Below, in pieces: positions 8,512 through 15,930 of a stretch of 16,901 nucleotides of DNA (position 1 is its first letter; the number at the start of each line of letters is the position of its first letter). The notes under the pieces were generated by a model. It was given only the letters and a program-made list of their open reading frames with translations. It had not been told where the DNA came from and did no database searches. The DNA lies in contig JWZX01001681.1 of assembly GCA_001275005.1 (NCBI GenBank), forward strand, positions 1 through 16,901, written 5' to 3'. The translations under genes were made by a program, and so were the position numbers. The DNA is from Chrysochromulina tobinii (taxonomy: Eukaryota; Haptophyta; Prymnesiales; Chrysochromulinaceae).

Positions 8512-9525
8512 ATGGGATCCCTAATTAGCGAGGAGAGTTCGATCTCCTCTCCAAAAAAAGCGTGTGAACGGCGCGCGCGGCCATCGATGCGCCTCATTGC
8601 GTTGCGCAGCGTCTTCCTATGCACGCTGGCGCTAAGCTCGAAGGTAGCTTGGACAGCCAGCGCACCGAGTTCTAGCGACACATCCGACGGTGACTGCGCT
8701 AGCGGCCAAGGTGTGCCGCTGCCGCCGCACGTCACCCACAATGGAATAGCGGTCACTCGACCAATCACGGAGACGGTGGAGCTCGAGGAAGGGCGCAGCG
8801 TATCCATGCGATCCCTACACGACGACCCCGAGCTCCAGCTCACCTATGTGCATGGGCTCGTTGGCGAGGACGAGATCGCGGATCTCGTCCGGCTGGCCGA
8901 AGCAAGGCAAGGATGGGTGCGCTCTCCGCTCAAGACACAAGGTGCTGGGGAGTTGCTGGAATCGGACCACCGCAACTCATCGAGCTGCCCGATGCTTTGG
9001 CCACTCGTGTACGATTCTCGGCGCGAGGAGCTCGCCGCGCGCAATCCACTGTTGATCGACGAGCTCGACCTCGTCTCACATTTGATGCATCGCGTGGCAG
9101 CACTCTTCAGCGCGACCGGGATGGAAGTCAGCGCCAGGCACATTGAGCCGCTGCAGCTGGTGCGCTATGCCGCGACGGAGCGCTTTGGGCCGCACCACGA
9201 CTACCACGAGTACAATGCGGACGGCAAGCTCGGCTCGAGCGTGCAGGGCGAGCAGCGCGCGTTCACAGTCCTCGTGTTCGGGGCGACTCTCGGCCCCGAC
9301 GCAGGCGGCGAGACACACTTCCCTCACCTGCACGTGTCCGTGGCGCCGCGCCTCGGCGACGCCCTCGTCTGGGCGAATGTGGGAGCAGACGGCGCGCCCA
9401 ATCCCAGGTCGCTGCACGAGGGCCGACCACCGGCCGCGGGTAACGGAAAGCTGGCTATCAATGTCTGGGTTTGCGACCGCGAGTTCACGACGAGCGAGAC
9501 GCTCGAGAGGGTCGTGCGAACGTAA
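8512..9525 (+). CDS. Prolyl 4-hydroxylase alpha-subunit-like 2-oxoglutarate/Fe(II) dioxygenase
   Basis: A 337-aa protein from ATG 8512 (GGTCATGG, strong context) to TAA. It hydroxylates proline residues in secretory proteins using O2 and 2-oxoglutarate. The catalytic set is visible: iron ligands H228-x-D230 in FGPHHDYHEY and H302 in SLHEGR, and the 2-oxoglutarate-binding K313 in GNGKLAINVW. GGETHFPHL precedes GDALVW, as usual in P4H domains. The His-to-Lys distance is 11 residues, one more than in typical animal enzymes. HRNSSSCPM at about 155-163 fits the R-x-SSSC segment of the family. The N-terminus has about 25 polar and basic residues, then a hydrophobic stretch (about 27-47, LIALRSVFLCTLALSS), giving a type II anchor. 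If ATG 8587 is used instead (312 aa), this becomes a signal peptide. The location would be ER or Golgi. Confidence 0.88.
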   Translation: MGSLISEESSISSPKKACERRARPSMRLIALRSVFLCTLALSSKVAWTASAPSSSDTSDGDCASGQGVPLPPHVTHNGIAVTRPITETVELEEGRSVSMRSLHDDPELQLTYVHGLVGEDEIADLVRLAEARQGWVRSPLKTQGAGELLESDHRNSSSCPMLWPLVYDSRREELAARNPLLIDELDLVSHLMHRVAALFSATGMEVSARHIEPLQLVRYAATERFGPHHDYHEYNADGKLGSSVQGEQRAFTVLVFGATLGPDAGGETHFPHLHVSVAPRLGDALVWANVGADGAPNPRSLHEGRPPAAGNGKLAINVWVCDREFTTSETLERVVRT

Positions 9526-9608
9526 AGCGAGGACATGAGAGAAGGGAGGGCCGGTAATAACTCATTACACTTTTGTGTACACAGACTATTCACCACTGCG
9601 CAACTTGT

Positions 9609-11756
9609 TCACAGCTCAAGGTTAGAAAACTCGCCCTGGTTACGCTCGACAACCCAGCTGGCGTACTGGACCCAATCTGGGCCCGCTTGCTGCGCTCTCT
9701 TCGAGGCCGGCGCCGGCGCGTCGTCCACCTCACGCTCAGACTCTGCCGGCGCGTCGAGTGCCACTCGCTTGGGTGTGGGAGCGGCGGCAGGTGGGCGCCA
9801 GAGCGCGTCGACGTGTGGTGCCTCGACGGCACTGGTGGCGACGGCGCGGGGCAGCACGCGGCCATTTTGTTGGCGCAGGCCTCGCACCTCGACGGCGCCG
9901 GCGGAAGTGGCGAGGCGTGCATTCACCGAGGCCTCTCGGACCTGCTCGTCGAGCCGCTGCACGCGCTGCAGCACACGTGAGCGCTCGCCACCAAAGGCCG
10001 CTCGTGGAGACTGGAAGGGACTCAAGTTGGCGAGATTCCCGTGCACGACCATCGCCTCTTCGACAGGCAAGCCGCTCCATGACTCGACGAGCATGGCCGG
10101 CTGCGCACGGTGGCAGCCAGGCAGTGTGCGGATGTAGCAGCGCTCGCGCGGGCACGGCGCGGGGCGCATGCCCGCGTCTGTACATGCCTGCATCGCCAGC
10201 CAAGCTTCTAGAGTGCATTCGAAGCGCTCAGCGTACTCGTCACTAAGCAAGAGGAGCACGGAGCAGCCGAGGAAGAGCAGCGGACACAGCTCACGCATAC
10301 GCGCGTCGGCATTGGCGTCGGTCGTAAGGTCAGAGCTCGATACGGCGCTCTGACCACCTTCGAGGCCGCCGGCGAGTCTTCTCGGCACGACGCCTCGCCC
10401 TCCGACCGCTGGCAGCGTCCAAAAGTCATACCACACGTGTTTGAAGCGGGGGTTCTCGCGCAGAAACTGGCGTAGGGCGTCCACCTGCAGGCCGCGCGGG
10501 TCGGGATCAGACGCGCTCTCCCAAACATGGCTCACCACAAGGACGTCTGGGACGTACGCGCCGACACGCGCCGCCGAAAGCGAGATGGGCAGCTTCTCAT
10601 ACATCGAGCGCTGCCGGTGCAGATTGGGTGGGAGCGGACCGAGTGCGCCACGCAGCACATCCGCCTGCAAGAACCAAAAGTCGCAGCGAACGTCCTCGAT
10701 CACAGCGACGGTTGGACGGCTCCCGAGCTCCGCAACGCGCGCGACGCGCGTCCCCAGCACCTGCCACTGCTCAAGGCGTGTAACCACCTTCGGGCGCGCC
10801 GCCGCTGCCTCGGCCGCGTCGTACACCTTGAGCTCGATCAGCACAGGCCCCTCGGCCGTTGGCATCGTGATCCGCACCTGCTGGTCGGCCATCATCAGAG
10901 CCTTGGCGAGATCGCGGCGGTACAAGGGCGAGTGGAACGCGCGCGGCGTGTGCGCTAGGTGGACGGCGAAGGTCATGATGCCTGCGGGATGGAGCACGGC
11001 GCAGGCACTCTCGCCGAGCAGCAGCGGCCGACGCGCGTACTCCTTGAGCTCGCTCACATCGCGATCGAGCAGCAGGCACAGCGCCGACTCGAGGGGCACG
11101 CCGTGTGCGTCTGTTGAACGGCGCAGCGCCGCGAGGTCAACGTGGCCCATGAGGACAGTGCGCTCACGCGCGGCGTAGGTGGACATGCCGTTGCTCGTCA
11201 CCGCCGCCTCGAGCAGAAGCCGCGCGTGGCGCTCCTGCGAGTGCTCGAGCGCCTCGATATATGCGCGCGGCTCGTCGCGCGCCGCACGCACCTTCTGGGT
11301 TCCGTGGTGGGTCGCACCCAGGGAGGCGATATGCTGCCCAAGCCGCTGCCACGAGTCGACGTAGTGCGGGCCCTTGGCAACGCTCTCGGCCGCCGCCGCG
11401 GCCGCAGCCTGCGCCAGCGTGAGCTGGGTCTCGCACCGAAGCTGCCACGCCTTGAGCCAGTGCTCCTCGTCTACCGTGGCTGAACGAAAGCTATGCACGG
11501 TGGCTCTGATACTTGTAGACCGCTTCGCGTGCTCCACTAGTGCGCTCGAACGACGCTCGTTGCTCAGCTCTGTGCCGGCCGACGGCGGCCAAAGATCATG
11601 CAACTTCGCGGCCACGCCTTGCAGCTGCCGTCTCGCAACCTGCACCGGCTGCTCGGAGGGCAGCGCACGCCGTCGAGCCTCAGCCTCCACCCGGCGCAGG
11701 TCCTCCAGTTTCTCGAGGGTGTTGGAGTACTGCTCGTCCCCAGTCATGCCGGGCAT
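9609..11756 (-). CDS. Large protein with a HET/TIR-like domain, function unknown
   Basis: A 715-aa product from ATG 11756 (G at -3); a second ATG follows three codons later. The frame stays open upstream to 11870 without an ATG. Residues about 1-290 are helical, charged and include an Ala run at about 118-126. Residues about 395-525 form an alpha/beta block: DVLVVSHVWES, a DPRGLQ segment, HVWYDFWTLP, then CSVLLLLSDEYAERF and CTLEAWLAMQ. This order (SHxW, WxDxxxxP, SDxY, RF-x-C-x-x-E) recalls a HET/TIR-like family that I associate with algal and fungal proteins; in those, a CxPQ-type motif usually follows the Asp, and here it is WTLPAV. The C-terminus is Pro/Ala-rich with KR pairs that could be a nuclear signal. 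The stop lies 83 bp from the P4H stop, in convergent orientation. No function is claimed beyond the domain resemblance. Confidence 0.6.
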   Translation of the reverse strand: MPGMTGDEQYSNTLEKLEDLRRVEAEARRRALPSEQPVQVARRQLQGVAAKLHDLWPPSAGTELSNERRSSALVEHAKRSTSIRATVHSFRSATVDEEHWLKAWQLRCETQLTLAQAAAAAAAESVAKGPHYVDSWQRLGQHIASLGATHHGTQKVRAARDEPRAYIEALEHSQERHARLLLEAAVTSNGMSTYAARERTVLMGHVDLAALRRSTDAHGVPLESALCLLLDRDVSELKEYARRPLLLGESACAVLHPAGIMTFAVHLAHTPRAFHSPLYRRDLAKALMMADQQVRITMPTAEGPVLIELKVYDAAEAAAARPKVVTRLEQWQVLGTRVARVAELGSRPTVAVIEDVRCDFWFLQADVLRGALGPLPPNLHRQRSMYEKLPISLSAARVGAYVPDVLVVSHVWESASDPDPRGLQVDALRQFLRENPRFKHVWYDFWTLPAVGGRGVVPRRLAGGLEGGQSAVSSSDLTTDANADARMRELCPLLFLGCSVLLLLSDEYAERFECTLEAWLAMQACTDAGMRPAPCPRERCYIRTLPGCHRAQPAMLVESWSGLPVEEAMVVHGNLANLSPFQSPRAAFGGERSRVLQRVQRLDEQVREASVNARLATSAGAVEVRGLRQQNGRVLPRAVATSAVEAPHVDALWRPPAAAPTPKRVALDAPAESEREVDDAPAPASKRAQQAGPDWVQYASWVVERNQGEFSNLEL

Positions 11757-11940
11757 GCCGGACTTGCTTAGCAAGCAGCGGCGCGTCTCCAGCAAGTCTG
11801 GCCGGGCGCTCCTGTTCTCAAGCGTGACCGTCCAACCTCGCGAGAGAGCGCGCGCGCGCGCTCGGCGCAAAAAAACGCTCTCTTCTTTTGGGCTCTTTTG
11901 TTAGCAGCGAAACAGGACACAGTGAAGACCTTTCTTATTT

Positions 11941-13086
11941 TTATTGGCAAGGTTCACACACTATAGTATTCGCTTTGTATTTTTTGCACTCCTTGCACCG
12001 GTAGCGTTGTCTGTCGTGCGCGCAGATGGAGCCACCGCCGCACTCCTTGCACAGGGAGCGTCGTCTGTCGTGCGCGCAGATGGCGCTGCCGCCGCACTCC
12101 TTGCACAGGGAGCGTATCCTGTCGTGCACGCAGATGGCGCTGCCGCCGCACTCCTTGCACTCTGAGCGTCGTTTGTCGTGCACGCAGATGGCGCTGCCGC
12201 CGCACTCCTTGCACCGGTAGCGTTGTCTGTCGTGCGCGCAGATGGAGCCACCGCCGCACTCCTTGCACAGGGAGCGTCGTCTGTCGTGCGCGCAGATGGC
12301 GCTGCCGCCGCACTCCTTGCACGTGGAGCGTATCCTGTCGTGCACGCAGATGGCGCTGCCGCCGCACTCCTTGCACACGCTGCGATTCGCGCGCCCATGT
12401 GTGCAGGGCGCTGCTTGGTACCTTTTCCCGATGACCTCGGACTGAATTCGCTTCCATTCATCTCCTTGCCCTCCTTGTCTGTCGTTTAGGTTTTGCCGCG
12501 TGGGATTGAGCACATTGAAACCGCGCCACGTCCCCTTCTTGGCAATGAGCTTCGTCTCGAGAATATTTCCTCGGCGGTGTGCCATCATTCGCGGAAAGTT
12601 GTCAACTGTTTTCTGGCAGCGGGCAGTCACAATCGGCATGCTTGGCTCCTCGATGGTCTCAATCACCTCCATGTCCGAAAAGCAGCCCCAGCCTATTTCT
12701 GCGACGAGCTGTTTGAAAATGTCATTGCCGCGGCCTTGCAGGTACTGTCTACGTCGGTTGGCAAGGGCCCGCTTCTTTCCTTGCCCAAGATGTTCGGCGG
12801 TCTGGCCGATCCGCGTGATGCCCTTGAGGTGTGCGTACTTGGGCGGCGGCTTCTCGAGGGTGAACTTGTAGAGGTGCACGCGCGTTTTGTGCGCGGCCAG
12901 CCGGTACACTTCGTTTCTCTCGGCGGGCGTCAAGCGCTTGTCCCAGATGATGTTGCTGTTGGCCACCATATTTCTTCTCGGGAGGGAATCTCCAGATAGT
13001 GACGAGCTGGGGACGGGGCCGCCGAAGAAATGGACACGCCGACGGCTCCGTCGGCGCGTGTATAAGTTTGGGGGCCGGTTGATCAT
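11941..13086 (-). CDS. Degenerate GIY-YIG nuclease-like protein with C-terminal Cys/His repeat array
   Basis: A 381-aa product from ATG 13086 (A at -3). A second ATG at 12969 (M40, A at -3) is a credible alternative, because a TATA-like element sits only about 20 bp before the first. Residues 69-195 look like a GIY-YIG domain: HLYKFTL (71-77) for GIY, TRIGQT (91-96) for YIG with Arg in place of the usual Tyr, RRRQY (111-115), the expected downstream Glu in NILETKLI (E177), and GFNVLNP (189-195). Residues 246-371 are seven exact-length 18-residue units, consensus IC-x-HD-RxR-S-x-CKECGG, preceded by a degenerate unit (228-245) and followed by CEPC. Each unit supplies three Cys and one His, suiting zinc binding. 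GIY-YIG proteins are common mobile nucleases in giant viruses of algae, so viral or mobile origin is likely but inferred. Loss of the YIG Tyr makes nuclease activity uncertain. Confidence 0.65.
   Translation of the reverse strand: MINRPPNLYTRRRSRRRVHFFGGPVPSSSLSGDSLPRRNMVANSNIIWDKRLTPAERNEVYRLAAHKTRVHLYKFTLEKPPPKYAHLKGITRIGQTAEHLGQGKKRALANRRRQYLQGRGNDIFKQLVAEIGWGCFSDMEVIETIEEPSMPIVTARCQKTVDNFPRMMAHRRGNILETKLIAKKGTWRGFNVLNPTRQNLNDRQGGQGDEWKRIQSEVIGKRYQAAPCTHGRANRSVCKECGGSAICVHDRIRSTCKECGGSAICAHDRRRSLCKECGGGSICAHDRQRYRCKECGGSAICVHDKRRSECKECGGSAICVHDRIRSLCKECGGSAICAHDRRRSLCKECGGGSICAHDRQRYRCKECKKYKANTIVCEPCQ
11974..12351 (-). repeat. Seven 54-bp tandem units with a 216-bp higher-order period
   Basis: This is the coding minisatellite behind the Cys/His array: 378 bp, exactly seven 54-bp units. 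Units 1-3 and 5-7 (counted from the N-terminus) are near copies of each other, so the array repeats again with a 216-bp period; the sequence starting at 12001 recurs at 12217. This shows a block duplication of four units after single-unit expansion. It is not a CRISPR array, as there are no unique spacers. Confidence 0.92.
13037..13056. repeat. 9-bp perfect inverted repeat near the GIY-YIG start
   Basis: CGCCGACGG at 13037-13045 pairs exactly with CCGTCGGCG at 13048-13056 across a 2-bp centre. It lies between the two candidate start codons of the GIY-YIG-like gene. It may be a cruciform or mRNA hairpin in the leader if M40 is the true start. Confidence 0.6.
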
Positions 13087-13092
13087 TCTTCT

Positions 13093-13113
13093 ATTGGTCG
13101 TCAGTTATAAATA
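13093..13113 (+). promoter_or_regulatory. Inverted CCAAT box and TATA box
   Basis: ATTGG at 13093-13097 (CCAAT on the minus strand) and a consensus TATAAATA at 13106-13113 lie in the 66 bp between the two divergent starts (13086 on -, 13153 on +). The TATA box is 40-47 bp before ATG 13153, a normal core-promoter distance for the plus-strand gene. On the minus strand the same bases read TATTTATA, 20-27 bp before ATG 13086; that would put the start site near or inside the first codons and favours initiation at 12969. Confidence 0.5.
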
Positions 13114-13152
13114 GGGCGTGTTTTGTTGACGCATGCGGCCGGGGGAGGAGAA

Positions 13153-14017
13153 ATGTACTTCGCGCAGCACGTACGTGGCACGCCCGATGCCACCCGGGCC
13201 CGCTTCGACGACCTCATGAACGAGTACATCTCCAAGGGCAAGGCTCCGCTGGTCGTCGCCCAAGACCCAGATGGACGCGCTCTGCCCCATCGGCCGCCTC
13301 AACGGCAGCCCGCAGGTGTGGCCGAGCACCTCGGGCGCGGCCGCCGCGCTGCGCTCCCAGCTCGAGGATGCAGCGCGAGTCGCTCGAGCAGGTCGAGCGG
13401 CGCACGTACGCCGAGGCCGAGGGGTTGCCAAAAGAAGGACTTGACCGCGTGCCGGGCGGAGCTTGCGGAGGATGCATGCCGCGGGCGCGGTTGCAGGCCG
13501 ATCACGACGAGCGCGAGTGCATCCACCGCAGACGCGGGTGGAGGCCATGGCCAAGGCGCTTCGCGAGCAGGAGAGGGCGAGCGCCTCCGAGGCTCAGAGT
13601 CATGCGTACCGCGGTGCGCTGCTGGCGCGGTAGGAGGCGCGCGCTGGCGCTCGGTAAGGAGCACACCGAGTCGTGTCGACAGGATGTGTGCATGCATCCG
13701 TCATACGGTCGAGTACCACGGATGGTCGGGCTGATGCGTCGCTCAGGATGCCGCCGTTCTGCAGGATGAGGCGGCTAAGCTGCCGGCGCACACGGCCCAG
13801 TTCGAGGCGAGCTCGCGGGCCGAGGCGCGCGCGTGCATGCGGAGGCCGAGGCGTTGCTACGCGACGAGGCAGAGGAGGCGGCGTATGGAGCATGCCAATG
13901 GTGCCCGCGGTTGAGCTCGAGTACGTACACCATCGCATGCACGAGCATCGCATGCACGAGGCGAGCGCATGCACGACGCTCCAAGCCGAGCTTGCACTCT
14001 CGCACAAGTCGCGCTAG
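13153..14017 (+). pseudogene. Frame-disrupted Ala/Glu-rich coiled-coil gene
   Basis: ATG 13153 follows the TATA box and starts a plausible N-terminus (MYFAQHVRGTPDATRARFDD). Protein-like, heptad-rich stretches then jump between frames: frame of 13271 (MDALCPIGRLNGSPQVWPST, then ALRSQLEDAAR), frame of 13368 (MQRESLEQVERRTYAEAEG), frame of 13538 (VEAMAKALREQERASASEAQ, ending in TAG at 13631), about 13762 (LQDEAAKLPAHTAQFEASSR), frame of 13833 (AEAEALLRDEAEEAAYG), and a last segment to TAG 14017 (VELEYVHHRMHEHRMHE, LQAELALSHKSR). These read as one long coiled-coil protein broken by at least four frameshifts and one stop. Spliced exons or sequencing errors are alternatives. I do not recognise the family. 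Confidence 0.5.
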
Positions 14018-14588
14018 GGTACAGGGGCGCGACCCGCGGCGGCGGCGGCCGCTTCGGCCACTCGCTGCTTACGGCACGGTGTGCCTCGGGATGATGGCCT
14101 CGATGCATGTAGAATAGTCGTACGCCTTCGGAGGGCTTGGAAGCTTATGTTTGATGCCGCCAGAGCCCTGTGCAATCCCATGAGTACCATGGGTGATCCC
14201 CACGCATGTCCCCACGTTCGTGGAAATCTTTAGCCGGTTTAGGCGTTTGCACTTTGGTGGGAACGTCGACGTCCGTCGAGTCGTTGTGTACATGAAGTAT
14301 GATTGTTGAAAGCGTCCCGTTGAATACAACAATCACCATACCATCCCTTGATGCACCCCCTGTACGCCCTCATTTATGAGTTATATGTATGCAAACATTG
14401 CAGTACCCAGCCACCACTGACCACAGCACCTGCAGTCGTCCTACCAGCCCTGTGCAAATGTCCGCATGTGACAACTATGTACTCGTTCATGCGGTCGCTC
14501 CACAACCATTGTTTTCGAGGGGCACGGAGTCGGTGCACAGCAAAGGAGGGCTCTGGGAGGCTCTCTGGTGCACCTCAGAGGGCTTCTT
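14018..14588. other. Intergenic region without a recognisable gene
   Basis: No supported ORF is present; the open frames here are short and compositionally poor. The only structure seen is a 9-bp inverted repeat, TGATTGTTG (14300-14308) with CAACAATCA (14327-14335), in a less GC-rich patch. Confidence 0.5.
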
Positions 14589-14930
14589 TCATCCAAGCAC
14601 TAGATCAACGTTAAAGGAGCAGCCATGGAAGGCGCTCTCATCGACGTTCGTGAGGCCGGCGGGCAACTCGATCGATGTCAACGAGGAGCAGTCCTTGAAG
14701 GCGTACCCACCAATGCTCATGAGTCCGGCGGGCAGAGCGATCGACGTCATCGAGGAGCAGCCATCGAAGGCGCTCTCGCCGATGGTAGTGAGGCCGGCGG
14801 GCAACTCGATCGACGTCAACGAGGAGCAGCCAACGAAGGTGTACTCATCGATGCTTGTGAGTCCGGCGGGCAGCGCAATCGACGTCATCGAGGAGCAGCC
14901 ATCGAAGGCGCCTTCGCCGATGGTCGTGAG
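14589..14930 (-). pseudogene. BspA-type leucine-rich-repeat (LRR_5) gene fragment
   Basis: On the minus strand about 4.5 repeats of 23 residues are visible, consensus LTSIxLPAGLTxIxExAFxGCSS, typical of BspA-like LRR_5 proteins. The first recognisable residues (LTTIGEGAF) begin at 14930. Upstream, the frame continues as unrelated sequence to a stop at 14982-14984 with no ATG, and the only ATG start is internal (14888). The fragment ends with a partial repeat and TAG at 14589. There is no signal peptide, cap or anchor. The DNA has a 69-bp period and a 138-bp two-repeat period. In protists these proteins are often large families of surface or secreted proteins. This copy looks like a detached piece of one. 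Confidence 0.65.
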
Positions 14931-14994
14931 GCTTTCTTGCGAAGCTCCACGACGAAGTGAAAAGCCAAAATGTTTGTGAAGTCAAATCCTGGGG

Positions 14995-15030
14995 ACCCTG
15001 AAAAAGGCGAGCGCAGCAGCCTTTCAGGGT
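14995..15030. repeat. Bulged hairpin upstream of the dispersed repeat
   Basis: ACCCTGAAA (14995-15003) pairs with TTTCAGGGT (15022-15030). After a 2-nt bulge, GGC (15006-15008) pairs with GCC, enclosing a 10-nt loop. It lies between the LRR fragment and the first dispersed repeat copy. It may be a relic of a mobile element end or a transcript terminator. Confidence 0.5.
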
Positions 15031-15447
15031 ACTGGCTCGGACCCCCTTTAATTCGTCCGTCCTGCGTCCTTCCTTTTTTTTGCGCTCCGGCCTCCGCGCG
15101 CACGCGCGCCCATCCGGCCCTGCTGCGGCGGCCGGCTCCAGGCGCGTCGGAGGGCAGAGCTGCTCCCGATAATCTCTCTATTTGCAATCGACCTGCGCGC
15201 CCCCTTCGCCGCGCGCCTTGACGCGCGCGCGCTACGGAGGAGCTGCGCTCGGACTCCCAAGTCGGGCCAGCTCGTGCCCGCAGCACGGATCGATGGCGCT
15301 GAGTGCGCGCGCGTGCTGTGCAGGTGCGGCGGCGAAGGCGCCGACGCAGCGCGTTGCGCGGCGCAACCGGCGCCGAATGTGGTGCCTCGGCCTACGGCTT
15401 GACACCTGCGGTGGAGGCGGCGGCGGCGGCGATGGAAGCTACTTGTG

Positions 15448-15478
15448 CTCGACACCGTCGTAATGCGACGGTGTCGAG
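15448..15478. repeat. 13-bp-stem perfect hairpin in copy A
   Basis: CTCGACACCGTCG (15448-15460) pairs perfectly with CGACGGTGTCGAG (15466-15478) around a 5-nt loop TAATG. The same structure recurs in copy B at 16698-16728 with one mismatch, so it has been largely retained. Confidence 0.85.
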
Positions 15479-15603
15479 TGCGTCTTTGCGTTCCCCACGG
15501 GGGCGCGCGCCATCGGGCGCGTCGGTGCACGCAGGTTCGATGCGTCTTTGCGTTCCCCACGGGGGAGGCGCGCCATCGGGCGCGTCGGTGCACGCAGGTT
15601 CGA
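15479..15603. repeat. 62/63-bp tandem duplication in copy A with Pol III B-box-like sites
   Basis: 15479-15540 and 15541-15603 are near-identical units starting TGCGTCTTTGCGTTCCCCAC, differing by a small indel after the G run. Each ends in GGTTCGATGC. At 15597-15607 this is GGTTCGATGCC, an exact fit to the B-box consensus GGTTCGANNCC. Copy B has one unit, with its own exact site at 16786-16796. No convincing A box was found at tRNA-like spacing. Confidence 0.7.
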
Positions 15604-15930
15604 TGCCGCCGGCGTCTCCAACGCCGGCAACGCCGCCCCGACGGGGACGGTAGCAAAAGGAAGCGTGGGCGCATTGCAAGGCGATGTGGGAGCGTCGGCA
15701 TCCGAGCAGAACCGGGGGAGGCGACGATGGCGCGATTGTCTCCACGCGCCGCGCCCCGCCATTTCGTGTCCATGCGCCGCGCGCCCTGCCATCGTCGCTT
15801 CCCCCGAGCTGTGTGTGTAGCGTCGAGTCCACGCGTCAACGGTCTCGGTCAAGCAAAAGGGTATGTGTGTTTGCAAAAGCGCAATTGAGGGAAAAGCGGG
15901 TCCCCAGCCCTCGCCCCCTGGGCCCATATC

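Larger units (their letters stand above)
15090..15730. repeat. Dispersed GC-rich repeat, copy A
   Basis: Strongly similar to 16350-16901 in the same orientation. Shared landmarks include CCGGCTCCAGGCGCGTCGG (15132 and 16372), GATGGCGCTGAGTGCGCGCG (15292 and 16531), a GGC-trinucleotide run, a 31-bp hairpin, and a tail with GGCGACGATG. The offset is 1239-1240 bp through the first half and drops to about 1165 by the end, mainly because copy A carries an extra 62-bp tandem unit. All long frames are low-complexity Arg/Ala and the two copies differ by indels out of frame, so it is probably noncoding. A mobile or recombining repeat is likely; its class is unknown. Confidence 0.75.

Noticed and set aside
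11974-12351. CRISPR array
   Set aside because: Units are contiguous and encode a repeating peptide; there are no unique spacers and no cas genes.
11974-12351. EsV-1-7 type cysteine repeats
   Set aside because: EsV-1-7 repeats have C-x4-C-x16-C-x2-H spacing; here the spacing is C-x2-C-x5-C-x-H with an 18-residue period.
11954-12489. Extra open frames on both strands across the 54-bp repeat array
   Set aside because: A repeat unit divisible by three with no stop codon keeps several frames open; only the frame with Cys/His spacing and an N-terminal domain is credible.
13123-13734. Intact 203-aa gene from 13123
   Set aside because: The first codon is TTG, and after about residue 47 the protein-like signal moves to other frames, so the ORF is not one real protein.
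15585-15620. tRNA gene around the GGTTCGATGCC motif
   Set aside because: The T-arm does not pair fully and no acceptor stem, D arm or anticodon arm could be folded around it.
15182-15888. Arg/Ala-rich ORFs in the dispersed repeat, such as those at 15303 and 15445
   Set aside because: The copies differ by indels that change frame, and the products are low complexity; they look like noncoding GC-rich DNA.
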